DNA of 64,000 nucleotides. It comes from Thermanaeromonas sp. C210 (lineage in GTDB: Bacteria; Bacillota; DSM-521; Neomoorellales; Neomoorellaceae). The first letter of the stretch is position 1. Each line of letters begins with the position of its first letter. This document shows positions 8,371 to 17,783 of the stretch, in pieces. A model generated the notes under the pieces. The model was given only the letters and a program-made list of their open reading frames with translations. It was not told where the DNA came from and searched no databases. The DNA lies in contig NZ_BLWF01000001.1 of the NCBI RefSeq assembly GCF_013167955.1, positions 620,001 to 684,000 of the forward strand. The letters run 5' to 3'. Made by a program: the position numbers and the translations under genes.

Positions 8371-10932
8371 ATGCGCCTGGAGCTAAAAGTCAACGGCGAG
8401 GCGAAGGTGGTAGACGTACCGGCCGAGGCAACACTGCTGGATGTTTTGCGCGATCATTTGCGGCTGACCGGTGCGAAGAACGGGTGTGGAGAAGGGGTTT
8501 GCGGCGCCTGCACGGTAATTCTGGCCGGCCGGCCGGTGCGGGCCTGCCGCGTTACGGCGGCCAAGGCGGCCGGGCAAGAGGTGTTGACCATAGAAGGCTT
8601 GACTCCCCGGGAAAAGGAGATCTATGCCTGGGCTTTCACCGCCGCCGGGGCGGTCCAGTGCGGCTTCTGCACTCCCGGCATGGTCATGGAAGCCAAGGCG
8701 TTGCTGGATCGCAATGACAGCCCTTCAGAGGAAGAGATTAAGCAGGCCTTCAGGGCTCACCTTTGCCGGTGCACCGGCTACCAAAAGATCGTAGCGGCGG
8801 TGCAGTTGGCGGCCCGGGCCCTGAGGGGGGAGGTCACGCCCGGTCAGGGAGAGGCTGCCGGCATGCGGAAGCGCTTCTTCCGGCCTGATGCGCCGGTCAA
8901 GGCTTTAGGCCAGGCCACCTTTGTGGATGACCTCATGTTCCCCGGCATGCTCTACGGCGCCGTCCTCCGCCCGCCCTATGCCAGGGCCCGGGTGGTGTCC
9001 CTGGATACAACCGTCGCCCGGGAAATGCCGGGTGTGGTAGTGGTCCTCACAGCAGAGGACATACCGGGCCAGCGCTACCAGGGGCATATTTTCAAGGACT
9101 GGCCGGCCCTGGTGGCCGTGGGAGAAGAAGTACGCTATGTGGGGGACGCCATCGCCCTGGTGGCCGCCGAAGATAGGGAGACTGCCCGGAAGGCAGTGGA
9201 GCAAATTAAAGTGGAATACGAAGTGCTGACGCCGGTAACCTGTCCGGCTGAAGCGCTGGCGCCGGGCGCTCCGTCCCTCCACCCCAAAGGCAACATTTTA
9301 AGTGAAACCAGCATCCGCAAAGGGAATCCCGAGGAAGCCCTCCGGACATGCGCCCATGTGGTGTCCCAGACTTACCGGACACCCTTTACGGAACATGCCT
9401 TCTTGGAGCCCGAAAGTGCGGTGGCCGTACCGGAGAACGAGGGCATCACTATTTACACCAGCACCCAGGGCGTATACGACATCCAGGAACAGGTGGCTTC
9501 CCTCCTGGCACTGCCCCACGAGAAAGTGCGCGTCCTCAACCAATATGTGGGCGGCGCCTTTGGGGGCAAGGAGGATTTAAGCGTACAGCACCATGCAGCC
9601 CTGCTGGCCTGGGCGACCAAACGGCCGGTCAAGATCACCTTGACGCGCCGGGAAAGCATCCTGGTCCACCCCAAGCGACATGCTATGGAGATTAAGATTA
9701 CCACCGGCTGTGATGACCAAGGCCGGCTGGTGGCTATGACGGCGGAGATTACCGCCGACACGGGGGCCTATGCTTCCTTAGGGGCTCAAGTTCTCGAGCG
9801 GGCCTGCCACCACATTACCGGTCCCTACCGCATTCCCCATGTCAGGATTTACGGCCGGGCCGTTTACACGAACAACCCGCCGGCCGGGGCCTTCCGCGGT
9901 TTTGGTGTACCCCAGGCGGCTTTTGCCTGCGAAAGCCAGTTAAATCTCCTGGCCCGGCGGCTGGGTAAGTCTCCGTGGGAAATACGCTGGATCAATGCCC
10001 TGGAGCCGGGGGATACCCTCGCCACAGGCCAGATAGTCGGCCAAGACGTGGGTATAAAAGAAACTCTCCTGGCCGTCAAGGAAGTATTTGAAAGCAGCCC
10101 CTATGCCGGCATTGCCTGTGCGTTCAAAAATGTCGGCCTGGGGGTAGGAACCCGTGATACGGGGCGGGCCAACCTGGCAGTAGAAAAGGGGAAGGTGAGA
10201 ATCTATTCCGGCGCTGCCTGTCTAGGCCAGGGGCTGGAATCGGTGCTCATCCAGATCGTGGCCGAGGCCACCGGTTTGCCGGCGGAAAAGATGGAGGTGG
10301 TGCTGGCGGACACCGCCTGCACCCCGGATGCCGGGATAACTACCGCTTCCAGGCAGAGTCTTTTTACCGGCGAAGCCGTTCGCCGGGCGGCAGAGGAACT
10401 GGCCCAGGCCCTCAAGGATCATGCTCTGGAAGAGCTGGAAGGACGTACCTTTGTGGGTGAATTTTACGGGGCCACCGATCCTATCGCCTCCAACAAGGAA
10501 CATCCGGTCACTCATGTGGCCTACGGCTATGCTACCCAGGTAGTCCTGCTGGATGAGGAAGGACGGGTGGCCAAAGTCGTGGCTGCTTATGATGTGGGCC
10601 GGGCCATCAATCCCCTCAATGTGGAAGGTCAGATTGAGGGCGGCATAGTTATGGGCCTGGGCTATGCCCTGACGGAGGATTTCCCTGTCAAGGATGGCAT
10701 ACCCCAGTATCAGCAGTTGGGTCGTCTGGGTCTCTTCCGGTTCCCGCAGGTGCCGCTCATGGAAACCATTCTGGTGGAAAAGGGAGGTACCCAGTACGCC
10801 TTTGGTGCCAAGGGCATGGGGGAACTAGCTACCATTCCTACGGCACCCGCAGTGGCCTGCGCTTATTTCCGCCGCGACGGCCTTTTGCGGACCGCCCTGC
10901 CCCTGGAGGGCACGCCCTACAGCAAGAAGTGA
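8371..10932 (+). CDS. xdhD: XdhD-like molybdenum hydroxylase (2Fe-2S and Mo-cofactor domains fused)
   Basis: This 853-residue protein resembles the selenium-dependent xanthine dehydrogenase family and E. coli XdhD. Residues 1-155 carry both iron-sulfur centres: CGEGVCGAC (about 39-47), then CGFCTPG and CRCTGY (about 95-135). The rest is the molybdopterin domain, with GGAFGGKED (about 392), PAGAFRGFGVPQA (about 507) and a C-terminal GAKGMGEL whose Glu fits the catalytic base. Such enzymes hydroxylate purines (hypoxanthine, xanthine) or act in reverse on urate. It has no FAD domain; the FAD subunit gene at 41.7 kb is a possible partner. ATG 8371 follows GGAGGGGG. A labile selenium ligand cannot be seen in sequence. 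Confidence 0.88.
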   Translation: MRLELKVNGEAKVVDVPAEATLLDVLRDHLRLTGAKNGCGEGVCGACTVILAGRPVRACRVTAAKAAGQEVLTIEGLTPREKEIYAWAFTAAGAVQCGFCTPGMVMEAKALLDRNDSPSEEEIKQAFRAHLCRCTGYQKIVAAVQLAARALRGEVTPGQGEAAGMRKRFFRPDAPVKALGQATFVDDLMFPGMLYGAVLRPPYARARVVSLDTTVAREMPGVVVVLTAEDIPGQRYQGHIFKDWPALVAVGEEVRYVGDAIALVAAEDRETARKAVEQIKVEYEVLTPVTCPAEALAPGAPSLHPKGNILSETSIRKGNPEEALRTCAHVVSQTYRTPFTEHAFLEPESAVAVPENEGITIYTSTQGVYDIQEQVASLLALPHEKVRVLNQYVGGAFGGKEDLSVQHHAALLAWATKRPVKITLTRRESILVHPKRHAMEIKITTGCDDQGRLVAMTAEITADTGAYASLGAQVLERACHHITGPYRIPHVRIYGRAVYTNNPPAGAFRGFGVPQAAFACESQLNLLARRLGKSPWEIRWINALEPGDTLATGQIVGQDVGIKETLLAVKEVFESSPYAGIACAFKNVGLGVGTRDTGRANLAVEKGKVRIYSGAACLGQGLESVLIQIVAEATGLPAEKMEVVLADTACTPDAGITTASRQSLFTGEAVRRAAEELAQALKDHALEELEGRTFVGEFYGATDPIASNKEHPVTHVAYGYATQVVLLDEEGRVAKVVAAYDVGRAINPLNVEGQIEGGIVMGLGYALTEDFPVKDGIPQYQQLGRLGLFRFPQVPLMETILVEKGGTQYAFGAKGMGELATIPTAPAVACAYFRRDGLLRTALPLEGTPYSKK

Positions 10933-10941
10933 GAAAGGGAG

Positions 10942-12192
10942 ATGGCTTGGATGTCTAATGTAGTGGGGTTGCACTGTATTAACTGCGGCAAGACCTACTC
11001 GCCCCAGCCGGGTCTTTACACCTGTAGCCGTTGTGGGGAAAAAGAAGGGATTTTAGACGTAGATTACGATTACGACTATATTAAGAAGGCCCTCTCTCCC
11101 CAAGGCCTCCAGGGCAACCGGGAACACTCCATGTGGCGCTACCGGCCTTTCCTGCCGGTTAACCAGGAGGGCCCCCTCCCCCCTTTAAGGGTTGGTTGGA
11201 GTCCCTTATATTATGTGCCGCGGTTAGCCCAGGAAATAGGGCTAAAACACCTGTACGTTAAAGATGACGGCGTTAATCCGACCGCTTCCCTCAAGGATCG
11301 GGCTTCGGCCGTTGCCGTGGCTCGGGCCCTGGCCGAGGGAGCTGCCTCGGTGGCCTGCGCCTCTACCGGGAATGCCGCTTCCTCCCTGGCCGGGGCCGCG
11401 GCCTCGGTAGGGCTCAAAGCCTTTATTTTCGTTCCGGCCCGGGCTCCCCAGGGTAAAGTGGCCCAGCTTCTCATTTTCGGCGCCACCGTGGTGAGCGTGC
11501 AGGGGTCTTATGAAGATGCCTTCCGCTTATCCGACCAGGCCATTAAGCGGTGGGGCTGGTATAATCGCAACGCGGCTATTAATCCTTACCTGGTGGAAGG
11601 GAAGAAGACGGTCTGCCTGGAAGTGGCCGAGCAGCTGGGGTGGGAAGTGCCCGACTGGGTAGTGGTGTCGGTCGGTGACGGTTGTACCCTGGCCGGGGCC
11701 TGGAAGGCCTGGCTGGATCTCCACCGGGTAGGTTGGATTGAACGGCTTCCCCGTATGCTGGGGGTACAGGCCGAAGGCTGCTGCCCCATCACCAGGGCCT
11801 TCCGGGAGGGGGGCAAGGTACAACCGGCCGAGGAGAATACTATAGCCGACAGCATCGCCGTGGGAGTGCCCCGCAATCCGGAGAAGGCCCTGCGGGCCAT
11901 CCGGGAGTCCGGCGGTACCATGATCAATGTGAGCGACGAAGAAATCCTAAAAGCCATGCGCCTCTTAGGACGCAGTACGGGGGTTTTCGGCGAGCCTGCC
12001 GGCGTGGCCGGTCTGGCAGGCCTGGCCAGGGCAGTAGCCGAGGGAATCGTCCGGCCTGAAGAAAAGGTGGTCTGTCTGGTGACGGGCAATGGGCTAAAAG
12101 ATGTGGCGACGGCCATTAAGGCGGCCGGCGCTCCCTTAAGCCTGCCACCGGACATGGAACAGCTGGAAAGGGCTCTCCAAGGGTTAATCTAA
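10942..12192 (+). CDS. Threonine synthase-like PLP enzyme
   Basis: This 416-residue protein starts with a zinc-ribbon-like segment, CINCGKTY...CSRCGEKEG (about residues 11-36). A fold-type II PLP domain follows, with the lysine in NPTASLKDRASA (about 117) and the loop CASTGNAASSLAG. This matches archaeal and clostridial threonine synthase ThrC, which makes threonine from O-phosphohomoserine. No homoserine genes are nearby, and it sits between XdhD-like hydroxylase and dihydropyrimidinase. It may therefore serve the purine-catabolic operon, for example in beta- or gamma-elimination of an amino-acid product. The family call is firm; the substrate is not. Confidence 0.8.
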   Translation: MAWMSNVVGLHCINCGKTYSPQPGLYTCSRCGEKEGILDVDYDYDYIKKALSPQGLQGNREHSMWRYRPFLPVNQEGPLPPLRVGWSPLYYVPRLAQEIGLKHLYVKDDGVNPTASLKDRASAVAVARALAEGAASVACASTGNAASSLAGAAASVGLKAFIFVPARAPQGKVAQLLIFGATVVSVQGSYEDAFRLSDQAIKRWGWYNRNAAINPYLVEGKKTVCLEVAEQLGWEVPDWVVVSVGDGCTLAGAWKAWLDLHRVGWIERLPRMLGVQAEGCCPITRAFREGGKVQPAEENTIADSIAVGVPRNPEKALRAIRESGGTMINVSDEEILKAMRLLGRSTGVFGEPAGVAGLAGLARAVAEGIVRPEEKVVCLVTGNGLKDVATAIKAAGAPLSLPPDMEQLERALQGLI

Positions 12193-12212
12193 GAATACGG
12201 GAGGTGGCCTCC

Positions 12213-13574
12213 GTGACCCTGCTCATCAAGGGCGGCTGGCTGGTCCACGAAGACAGGGTGGAAAGAGGAGACCTGCTAATTGAAGGAGAACTAATTAGCG
12301 CCGTAGGCTTGGGGCTAAAAGTCAGCGGGGCCGAGGTGATGGACGCCACCGGTAAATATGTCCTGCCCGGCATTATTGATGCCCACGTTCATTACCAGAT
12401 GCCCATAGGCGACCTCCTTACTGCCGACGACTTTTACACCGGAACCAGAGCAGCCGCCTGCGGGGGCGTAACCACAGTCATTGACTATGCCGAGCCTTCC
12501 GGCCCGGAGGACTCCCTTAAAGAAGCCATTGACAGGCGCTTGGCAGAAGCAGAGGGTCAGGTAGCCGTCGACTTGGCCCTTCACCTTGTACTCTTCCCCG
12601 GACAGGAAGAAGATAAAGAATCCTTAAGGGAGGCTGTGGAGCGGGGGCTGGTAAGTTTTAAGGTCTTTACTACTTACAACCAGCGTATGTCTTATGAAAC
12701 CATCGGCCGTTGTCTGGCACAGGCCAGGGAGCTGGGGGCTCTGGTAACCATCCATGCCGAAGACCACGATATGGTTACCGCTGCCCGCCAGGAACTCATC
12801 GACGCAGGCCTCACCTCCCCCCGCTACCATGCCCGCAGCCGGCCGGCCCAGGCCGAGGCCGAGGCTGTGGGCCGCATCCTGGAAATGGTCCGTTCCTTGC
12901 GGGCCCGCGCCTATTTTGTGCATATATCGAGCGGGGAGGCCGCCGAGCTCATCGCTTCGGCCCAGGCTAAGGGCCTGGAAGTCTACGGTGAAACGTGTCC
13001 TCACTATTTATTGCTCACCGAGGAAGCTTATGCAACCGAGAGGGCAGCCCTTAACCTCATGTGTCCGCCTCTGCGGAAGAAGGACGATAATTTGCGGCTG
13101 TGGCAGGCCTTATGCCGGGGTGTCTTCCAAGTAGTAGCCACCGATCACTGCAGCTACACGCCGGAGCAAAAGGCGGCGGGGACGGCCTTCTTCGACACCC
13201 CGGCGGGGATCCCGGGTACGGAGACCCTGCTGCCCCTTATATACTCCTACGGCGTCCGGGAGGGATGGCTTACTCTGCCCCAGATGGTCCAGGTCCTGGC
13301 CGGCAACCCGGCCCGGCTTTTCGGCCTTTATCCCCGTAAGGGATGCCTTAAGCCGGGAAGTGATGCCGACGTGGTCATCTTTAATCCCCGGCAGGAGGTT
13401 ACCTTGGATGACGGAAACCTCCATTCGGCTGCCGGCTATACCCCCTTTGCCGGGTTTAGAGTGCGGGGCTATCCCGAAACGACCATCCTGCGGGGGCAGG
13501 TCGTCTATCATGAGGGCCGCTTCTTAGGTAGTAAGGGCCAGGGAAGGTTTATTCCCGGGAAAGCCAGGGCGTAA
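12213..13574 (+). CDS. hydA: Dihydropyrimidinase/hydantoinase
   Basis: A 453-residue cyclic-amide hydrolase of the amidohydrolase superfamily, opening hydantoin, dihydropyrimidine or related ureide rings. Metal ligands are visible: DAHVHYQ (about residues 53-59), the carboxylated lysine in VSFKVFTTYN (about 148), HAEDHD (about 182), HISSGEA (about 236) and the Asp in VATDHCSY (about 310). GTG 12213 was chosen because GGGAGGTGG (12199-12207) precedes it by 5 bases and overlaps GTG 12204. It is the last gene of the operon. In the anaerobic purine route of E. coli and gut bacteria the homologue HyuA/HydA acts after purine ring reduction. Confidence 0.9.
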   Translation: MTLLIKGGWLVHEDRVERGDLLIEGELISAVGLGLKVSGAEVMDATGKYVLPGIIDAHVHYQMPIGDLLTADDFYTGTRAAACGGVTTVIDYAEPSGPEDSLKEAIDRRLAEAEGQVAVDLALHLVLFPGQEEDKESLREAVERGLVSFKVFTTYNQRMSYETIGRCLAQARELGALVTIHAEDHDMVTAARQELIDAGLTSPRYHARSRPAQAEAEAVGRILEMVRSLRARAYFVHISSGEAAELIASAQAKGLEVYGETCPHYLLLTEEAYATERAALNLMCPPLRKKDDNLRLWQALCRGVFQVVATDHCSYTPEQKAAGTAFFDTPAGIPGTETLLPLIYSYGVREGWLTLPQMVQVLAGNPARLFGLYPRKGCLKPGSDADVVIFNPRQEVTLDDGNLHSAAGYTPFAGFRVRGYPETTILRGQVVYHEGRFLGSKGQGRFIPGKARA

Positions 13575-13608
13575 AAAGGGCTGGGCCCGCCAAATTGAGC
13601 CAGAGACA

Positions 13609-13645
13609 TTACCCCTACTTCGCCCGCCGGGCGGGGTAGGGGTAA
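13609..13645. terminator. Hairpin after dihydropyrimidinase (probable terminator)
   Basis: TTACCCCTAC (13609-13618) is the exact reverse complement of GTAGGGGTAA (13636-13645), with further GC pairing inside. Only ATTTG follows instead of a T run, so it is a weak intrinsic terminator or processing site. Confidence 0.6.
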
Positions 13646-13716
13646 ATTTGTGGTTGCAATACCTGGAGAGTAGATATACAATAACTCCTAGTTTCGGGGG
13701 AAAGAGGGACCCTCTG

Positions 13717-14703
13717 ATGAAAGCCTCCCTGGATAAGGCAACCCTTGACAACTCGAAGGAAAAGCGATTTCGGCAAATCGGTTACGCGGAAGTTATTTTG
13801 GCCTGTCTTCTCTTCGGGGGGAATACAATAGCCGGCAGGATCGTGGCTACCCAGGTACCGCCTTTTGCTTTATCGGCCGTGCGGGCCGCATTGGGTTTAC
13901 TGGTGATAACCCCCTTTCTCTGGCGCCTGGGGCCTGCCTTGAGGCCCCGGGGGAAGGACCTCTGGTGGCTGGCCCTCCAGGGTTTGGTGGGCATAGGCCT
14001 GCCTTACACAACTTTCGCCTGGGGTATTCGCTTTAGCCCGGCGATTAACGCGGCCATTATTTTTGCCACCTTCCCTGCCGTGACGCTGGTGCTTCTAGGC
14101 ATTTTCTGGCGTTACAAGCCGACCTTTATCCAGATAATAGGGGTGATAATTGCTTTTCTGGGTCTGTTAGTAGTTGCCAGCCGGGGATCCCTCGAACGAT
14201 TGTTTTCCGTATCCTTTACTGCTGCGGACGGGTTCTTGCTCCTGAATGTCTTCGTCGTATCCTTAAGCAATATTCTGGGCCAAGAACTCATGCACCGATA
14301 TCCGCCTATCGTAGTTTCAGCTTACACCCTCTTTTTCGGTATTCTCTGGCTCCTACCTTGGGGACTCTGGGAAGTAGCAGGGCAAGGGTGGCACCTTTCC
14401 TGGCAGGGGTGGATATTCCTGCTTTACATGGGCTGCAGTGTTTCGGGGCTGGCGGTACTCCTCAATTTTGAGGCGGTCCACCGCATCGGGAGCGGTGCGG
14501 TTGGTATTTTTAATAATCTTAATCCCCTTTTTGCCATAGCCCTGGCCGCTCTATTTCTAAAGGAGCCCTTATATCTTTATCACGGTATAGGAATTATCTT
14601 GGTCTTGGGAGGCGTAGGACTTTCCCTGAGTTCAAACCGGCAGGTAAGTCAATCGCCCAGCTTTCGGTCGGAAAACAGTCACGCCAGAGCTTTCTCGCGG
14701 TGA
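13717..14703 (+). CDS. EamA-family (DMT superfamily) transporter
   Basis: This 328-residue membrane protein has two EamA repeats of about five helices each. The first is introduced by EVILACLLFGGNTIAGRIV and the second lies around residues 175-310. ATG 13717 is preferred because AGAGGG lies 8 bases upstream and the longer frame from 13648 adds a non-family N terminus. DMT transporters export or import amino acids, nucleobase-related compounds or other small metabolites; the substrate cannot be read from sequence. It is followed 12 bases later by a phosphofructokinase gene. Confidence 0.85.
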   Translation: MKASLDKATLDNSKEKRFRQIGYAEVILACLLFGGNTIAGRIVATQVPPFALSAVRAALGLLVITPFLWRLGPALRPRGKDLWWLALQGLVGIGLPYTTFAWGIRFSPAINAAIIFATFPAVTLVLLGIFWRYKPTFIQIIGVIIAFLGLLVVASRGSLERLFSVSFTAADGFLLLNVFVVSLSNILGQELMHRYPPIVVSAYTLFFGILWLLPWGLWEVAGQGWHLSWQGWIFLLYMGCSVSGLAVLLNFEAVHRIGSGAVGIFNNLNPLFAIALAALFLKEPLYLYHGIGIILVLGGVGLSLSSNRQVSQSPSFRSENSHARAFSR

Positions 14704-14715
14704 GGAGGAGTTGTG

Positions 14716-15957
14716 ATGACCTTAAAAGGCGGCTGTATAGTAGCCCAGTCAGGTGGGCCTACACCGGTTATAAACAATAGCCTATACGGCGTAATAGAGG
14801 ACGCCTGGAACAGGAAAGAGATAACCGGGCTTTATGGCGCCCTTTACGGGGTAACGGGTATTTTGCAAGAGCAATTGATAGATCTGAGGAGAGAGGACCT
14901 CGCTACCTTGAAGGGCCTTCGCTACACCCCCGGAGCTGCCTTGGGCTCTTGCCGGCACAGGTTGAAGGCCGAAGAGTATCCTCGGCTGTTAGAGATATTC
15001 AAGAAGCTCAACATCCGCTATTTCTTTTATATCGGCGGCAATGATTCTATGGATACGGTCGATAAAGTAAGGCGGCTGGCCCGAGAAGAAGGGTATGAAA
15101 TGCGAGTGGTGGGGATACCCAAAACCATCGATAACGACCTCCCGGCTACCGATCACTGCCCAGGATACGGGAGCGCCGCCAAGTATATTGCCGGTGTGGT
15201 GCGCGAGACGGGTCTAGATCTTAAAGGGATGTTATCCACAAATAGGGTAACCATCCTGGAAGCCATGGGCAGGAATACAGGCTGGCTGGCGGCGGCAGCC
15301 GTGCTGGCAAAAACTTCGCCTGAAGATCCGCCTCACCTGGTCTACCTCCCGGAAAGGCCCTTTGAGACCGAAAAATTTCTCTCGGATGTAAGAGAGGTTT
15401 ACCGGGAGTTCGGCTTTGCGTATGTCGTAGTATCCGAGGGCCTTAAAGACCCTACAGGCAATTATATTGTGGCAGAGGAAACGCAAGACGCCTTTGGCCA
15501 CCGGCAATTGGGAAACGGATTGGCTGCATACTTAAAGAAGTTGGTGGAAAGCTACCTCCCCGTGAAGGCCCGATATATTGTCCCCAGCACCCTACAGCGG
15601 AGCTCCATGCTTTATGCGTCCGGCACGGATGTAGAGGAGGCTTACCTTGTGGGTAAAGAAGCGGTAAGGTTGGCCTGCCGGGGGCTTTCCGGTATCATGG
15701 TAACTTTAGAACGAGAAAAAGGCGAGGAGTATATCTGCCGCGTAGGGTACGTGGATGTGGCACAGGTTGCCAATAAAGAAAAAGGCGTGCCTCTAGAATG
15801 GATAGCTCCGGGGAACAACTTCCTGGCAAAGGAGTTTATAGAATATGCCCGGCCGCTGATACAGGGAGAAGTCAAGGTTCCCTTTGCCGGGGGTTTGCCA
15901 CATTATGTAAACCTAGAAAGATATGTACCGGCTGTGGAAAGGATAAGAGAAAAGTAG
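14716..15957 (+). CDS. Phosphofructokinase family protein, probably pyrophosphate-dependent
   Basis: A 413-residue PFK-fold enzyme. The donor-site motif reads YIGGNDSMDT (about residue 112) instead of the GGDGS of ATP enzymes. The catalytic loop is IPKTIDNDLPATDH (about 136). This combination and the length fit the larger clade of PPi-dependent 6-phosphofructokinases, which reversibly phosphorylate fructose 6-phosphate. ATG 14716 is used after GGAGGAG; GTG 14713 is possible. A second, different phosphofructokinase lies only 0.7 kb downstream, so the cell probably has both PPi- and ATP-linked forms. Confidence 0.85.
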   Translation: MTLKGGCIVAQSGGPTPVINNSLYGVIEDAWNRKEITGLYGALYGVTGILQEQLIDLRREDLATLKGLRYTPGAALGSCRHRLKAEEYPRLLEIFKKLNIRYFFYIGGNDSMDTVDKVRRLAREEGYEMRVVGIPKTIDNDLPATDHCPGYGSAAKYIAGVVRETGLDLKGMLSTNRVTILEAMGRNTGWLAAAAVLAKTSPEDPPHLVYLPERPFETEKFLSDVREVYREFGFAYVVVSEGLKDPTGNYIVAEETQDAFGHRQLGNGLAAYLKKLVESYLPVKARYIVPSTLQRSSMLYASGTDVEEAYLVGKEAVRLACRGLSGIMVTLEREKGEEYICRVGYVDVAQVANKEKGVPLEWIAPGNNFLAKEFIEYARPLIQGEVKVPFAGGLPHYVNLERYVPAVERIREK

Positions 15958-16327
15958 AGGTTACTCCTGAGAAGTACGGTTGCAAGAAGTCTCGTCGCCC
16001 TGCAACATACGAAATTCCCCCAGCCAAAACCGGTGCGGCTTTCAGGTTCCGGCCTGGAAGCTGCTTCTCTTTACTTTTCGCTGGGGCATTCCGGGATCTC
16101 TTCACCCCGATCCTTTAAGGGTCGCCTACGATTCCACGCCGTACCTTTACCTCCCATGGGACTTCAGGACTCAGCCGGAACGATATTGACCGGTCCGATA
16201 TAAGGCTTTCAGGAGTGGAGCAGGAGATGACAAGAAATAAATGGTGGAGGACCTGGCAGGTAAAAAAGTATAATCAGATGTAAAACCAGTGAGCAAACTG
16301 TAGATACGGAGGGGGATAAGCTAGGCT
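15958..16327. other. Gene-free stretch between phosphofructokinase and acylphosphatase
   Basis: No credible coding region, no T-run terminator and no clear promoter. One small inverted repeat, GTTGCA (15979-15984) with TGCAAC (16001-16006), flanked by GTA/TAC, is the only structure seen. Confidence 0.5.
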
Positions 16328-16630
16328 ATGTCTCTTTTGCGGGCCCGTTTTTCCGTCTGTGGCAGGGTCCAGGGAGTGGGGTACCGCTATTTTGCCTTCC
16401 ATCATGCCGTAGACCTGGGTCTGAGCGGTTGGGTGCGCAACTGCTACGACGGTACGGTAGAAGGGGTAGTTGAAGGCCCGGGGGAGAGAGTACAGCAGTT
16501 TTTGTCTTTGTGCCGACAGGGGCCCCGCTGGGCCAGGGTAGAAGGCGTGGAGGTACGATATGAGGAGCCTCGGGGGGAAAAGGGCTTTAAGATAGTGAGA
16601 GATAGTTGTTTTTCGGGTAGTGCCGATTAA
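16328..16630 (+). CDS. acyP: Acylphosphatase
   Basis: A 100-residue protein of the small alpha/beta acylphosphatase family, which hydrolyses carboxyl-phosphate bonds such as acetyl or carbamoyl phosphate. The signature VCGRVQGVGYRYFAF holds the catalytic Arg, and GWVRNCYDGTVEGVVEG holds the catalytic Asn. Length and motif order are standard. It sits alone between two phosphofructokinases. Carbamoyl phosphate made by a YgeW-type carbamoyltransferase (61.6 kb) would be one conceivable substrate, but that is speculation. Confidence 0.93.
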   Translation: MSLLRARFSVCGRVQGVGYRYFAFHHAVDLGLSGWVRNCYDGTVEGVVEGPGERVQQFLSLCRQGPRWARVEGVEVRYEEPRGEKGFKIVRDSCFSGSAD

Positions 16631-16677
16631 GGAAGGCAAGGCATTATAAGATTGGAAAGAGGAAAGGAGTGTTCTTC

Positions 16678-17760
16678 TTGGCCAGGCGGCTGGGTATCTT
16701 GACAGGCGGGGGAGATTGCCCGGGGTTGAATACTGTTATAAGGGCGGTGGCCAAAACAGCTTATGCCCATGGTTACGAACTGTTCGGCTTCCTTGACGGC
16801 TATACCGGCCTTGTGGAAGAGCGGTATGTACGGTTGGATCCCCCGGCCATATCGGGCTTGTTACACCGGGGCGGAACTATTTTGGGCACCAGTAACCGCA
16901 ACGATCCCTTCCACTTTCCCGTAAAGGTAGGTGATAAAGTAACCTACCAGGATAAGTCCGATCAGGCAATAGAGATTTTGGCAAAACTCGATATTGAGGT
17001 CCTGTTCGTTATTGGCGGTGACGGTACCCTGGCCGCCGCCCGCGATTTCAAGGCCAAAGGGGTTCGGATTGTCGGCATCCCCAAAACTATTGACAACGAC
17101 CTGGCCGCCACCGATCAGACCTTCGGCTTCGATACGGCGGTGCGTACCGCTACGGAAGCTCTGGACAAACTACATACCACGGCTGAATCCCACCACCGGG
17201 TCATGGTGCTGGAGCTCATGGGACGTTATGCCGGCTGGATTGCCCTCTATAGCGGCCTGGCCGGCGGAGCCGACATAATCCTCATTCCCGAGATCCCCTG
17301 GACCCTGGAAGGGGTGCTGAAAAAAATCTTGGCCCGTAAAGCTGAAGGGAAACCCTTCAGTATTGTGGTGGTGGCCGAAGGAGTTAGATCTCCGGCAGGA
17401 GAACTGGTGGTCCAACGCCGGGTAGAAGATAGTGTGGAAAAGGTGCGGCTGGGGGGCATTGGCCAGCTGGTGGGTCGGCTTATTGAGGAGAAGAGCGGTA
17501 TTGAAACACGGGTTACAGTTTTGGGCCACATTCAGAGGGGAGGCTCACCTTCTTCCTACGACCGGGTTCTCGCCACCCGTTTTGGCGTCGCCGCAGCGGA
17601 GCTGGCCATCCGGGGCCTTCACGGAGTTATGGTCTGCCTGCGGGGCAATGAAATCTCCCATGTCCCTCTGGAAGAAGTAGCCGGCAGACCGCGGACCGTT
17701 CCTCCGGACCATCCCCTGATACATACCGCCCGCGCCATAGGCATAAGCTTTGGCGATTAA
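16678..17760 (+). CDS. pfkA: 6-phosphofructokinase (ATP-type GGDGT motif)
   Basis: A 360-residue PFK. It starts with LGILTGGGDCPGLNTVIRAV, has the donor motif FVIGGDGTLAAA (about residues 104-115) and the catalytic loop IPKTIDNDLAATD (about 136). A Gly at the fourth motif position favours ATP; Asp there marks PPi enzymes. The Lys of PKTIDND, however, is also seen in PPi and mixed-donor forms, so the donor is likely but not certain. TTG 16678 is used because AAAGGAG (16662-16668) fits it better than GTG 16669, which directly touches the ribosome site. Confidence 0.88.
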   Translation: MARRLGILTGGGDCPGLNTVIRAVAKTAYAHGYELFGFLDGYTGLVEERYVRLDPPAISGLLHRGGTILGTSNRNDPFHFPVKVGDKVTYQDKSDQAIEILAKLDIEVLFVIGGDGTLAAARDFKAKGVRIVGIPKTIDNDLAATDQTFGFDTAVRTATEALDKLHTTAESHHRVMVLELMGRYAGWIALYSGLAGGADIILIPEIPWTLEGVLKKILARKAEGKPFSIVVVAEGVRSPAGELVVQRRVEDSVEKVRLGGIGQLVGRLIEEKSGIETRVTVLGHIQRGGSPSSYDRVLATRFGVAAAELAIRGLHGVMVCLRGNEISHVPLEEVAGRPRTVPPDHPLIHTARAIGISFGD

Positions 17761-17783
17761 GAACCTTCGAGGTGATGGAAAAC

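Noticed and set aside
15798-16189. Possible small genes in the gap after the first phosphofructokinase
   Set aside because: Frames overlap the end of the kinase gene and show no family pattern or ribosome site.
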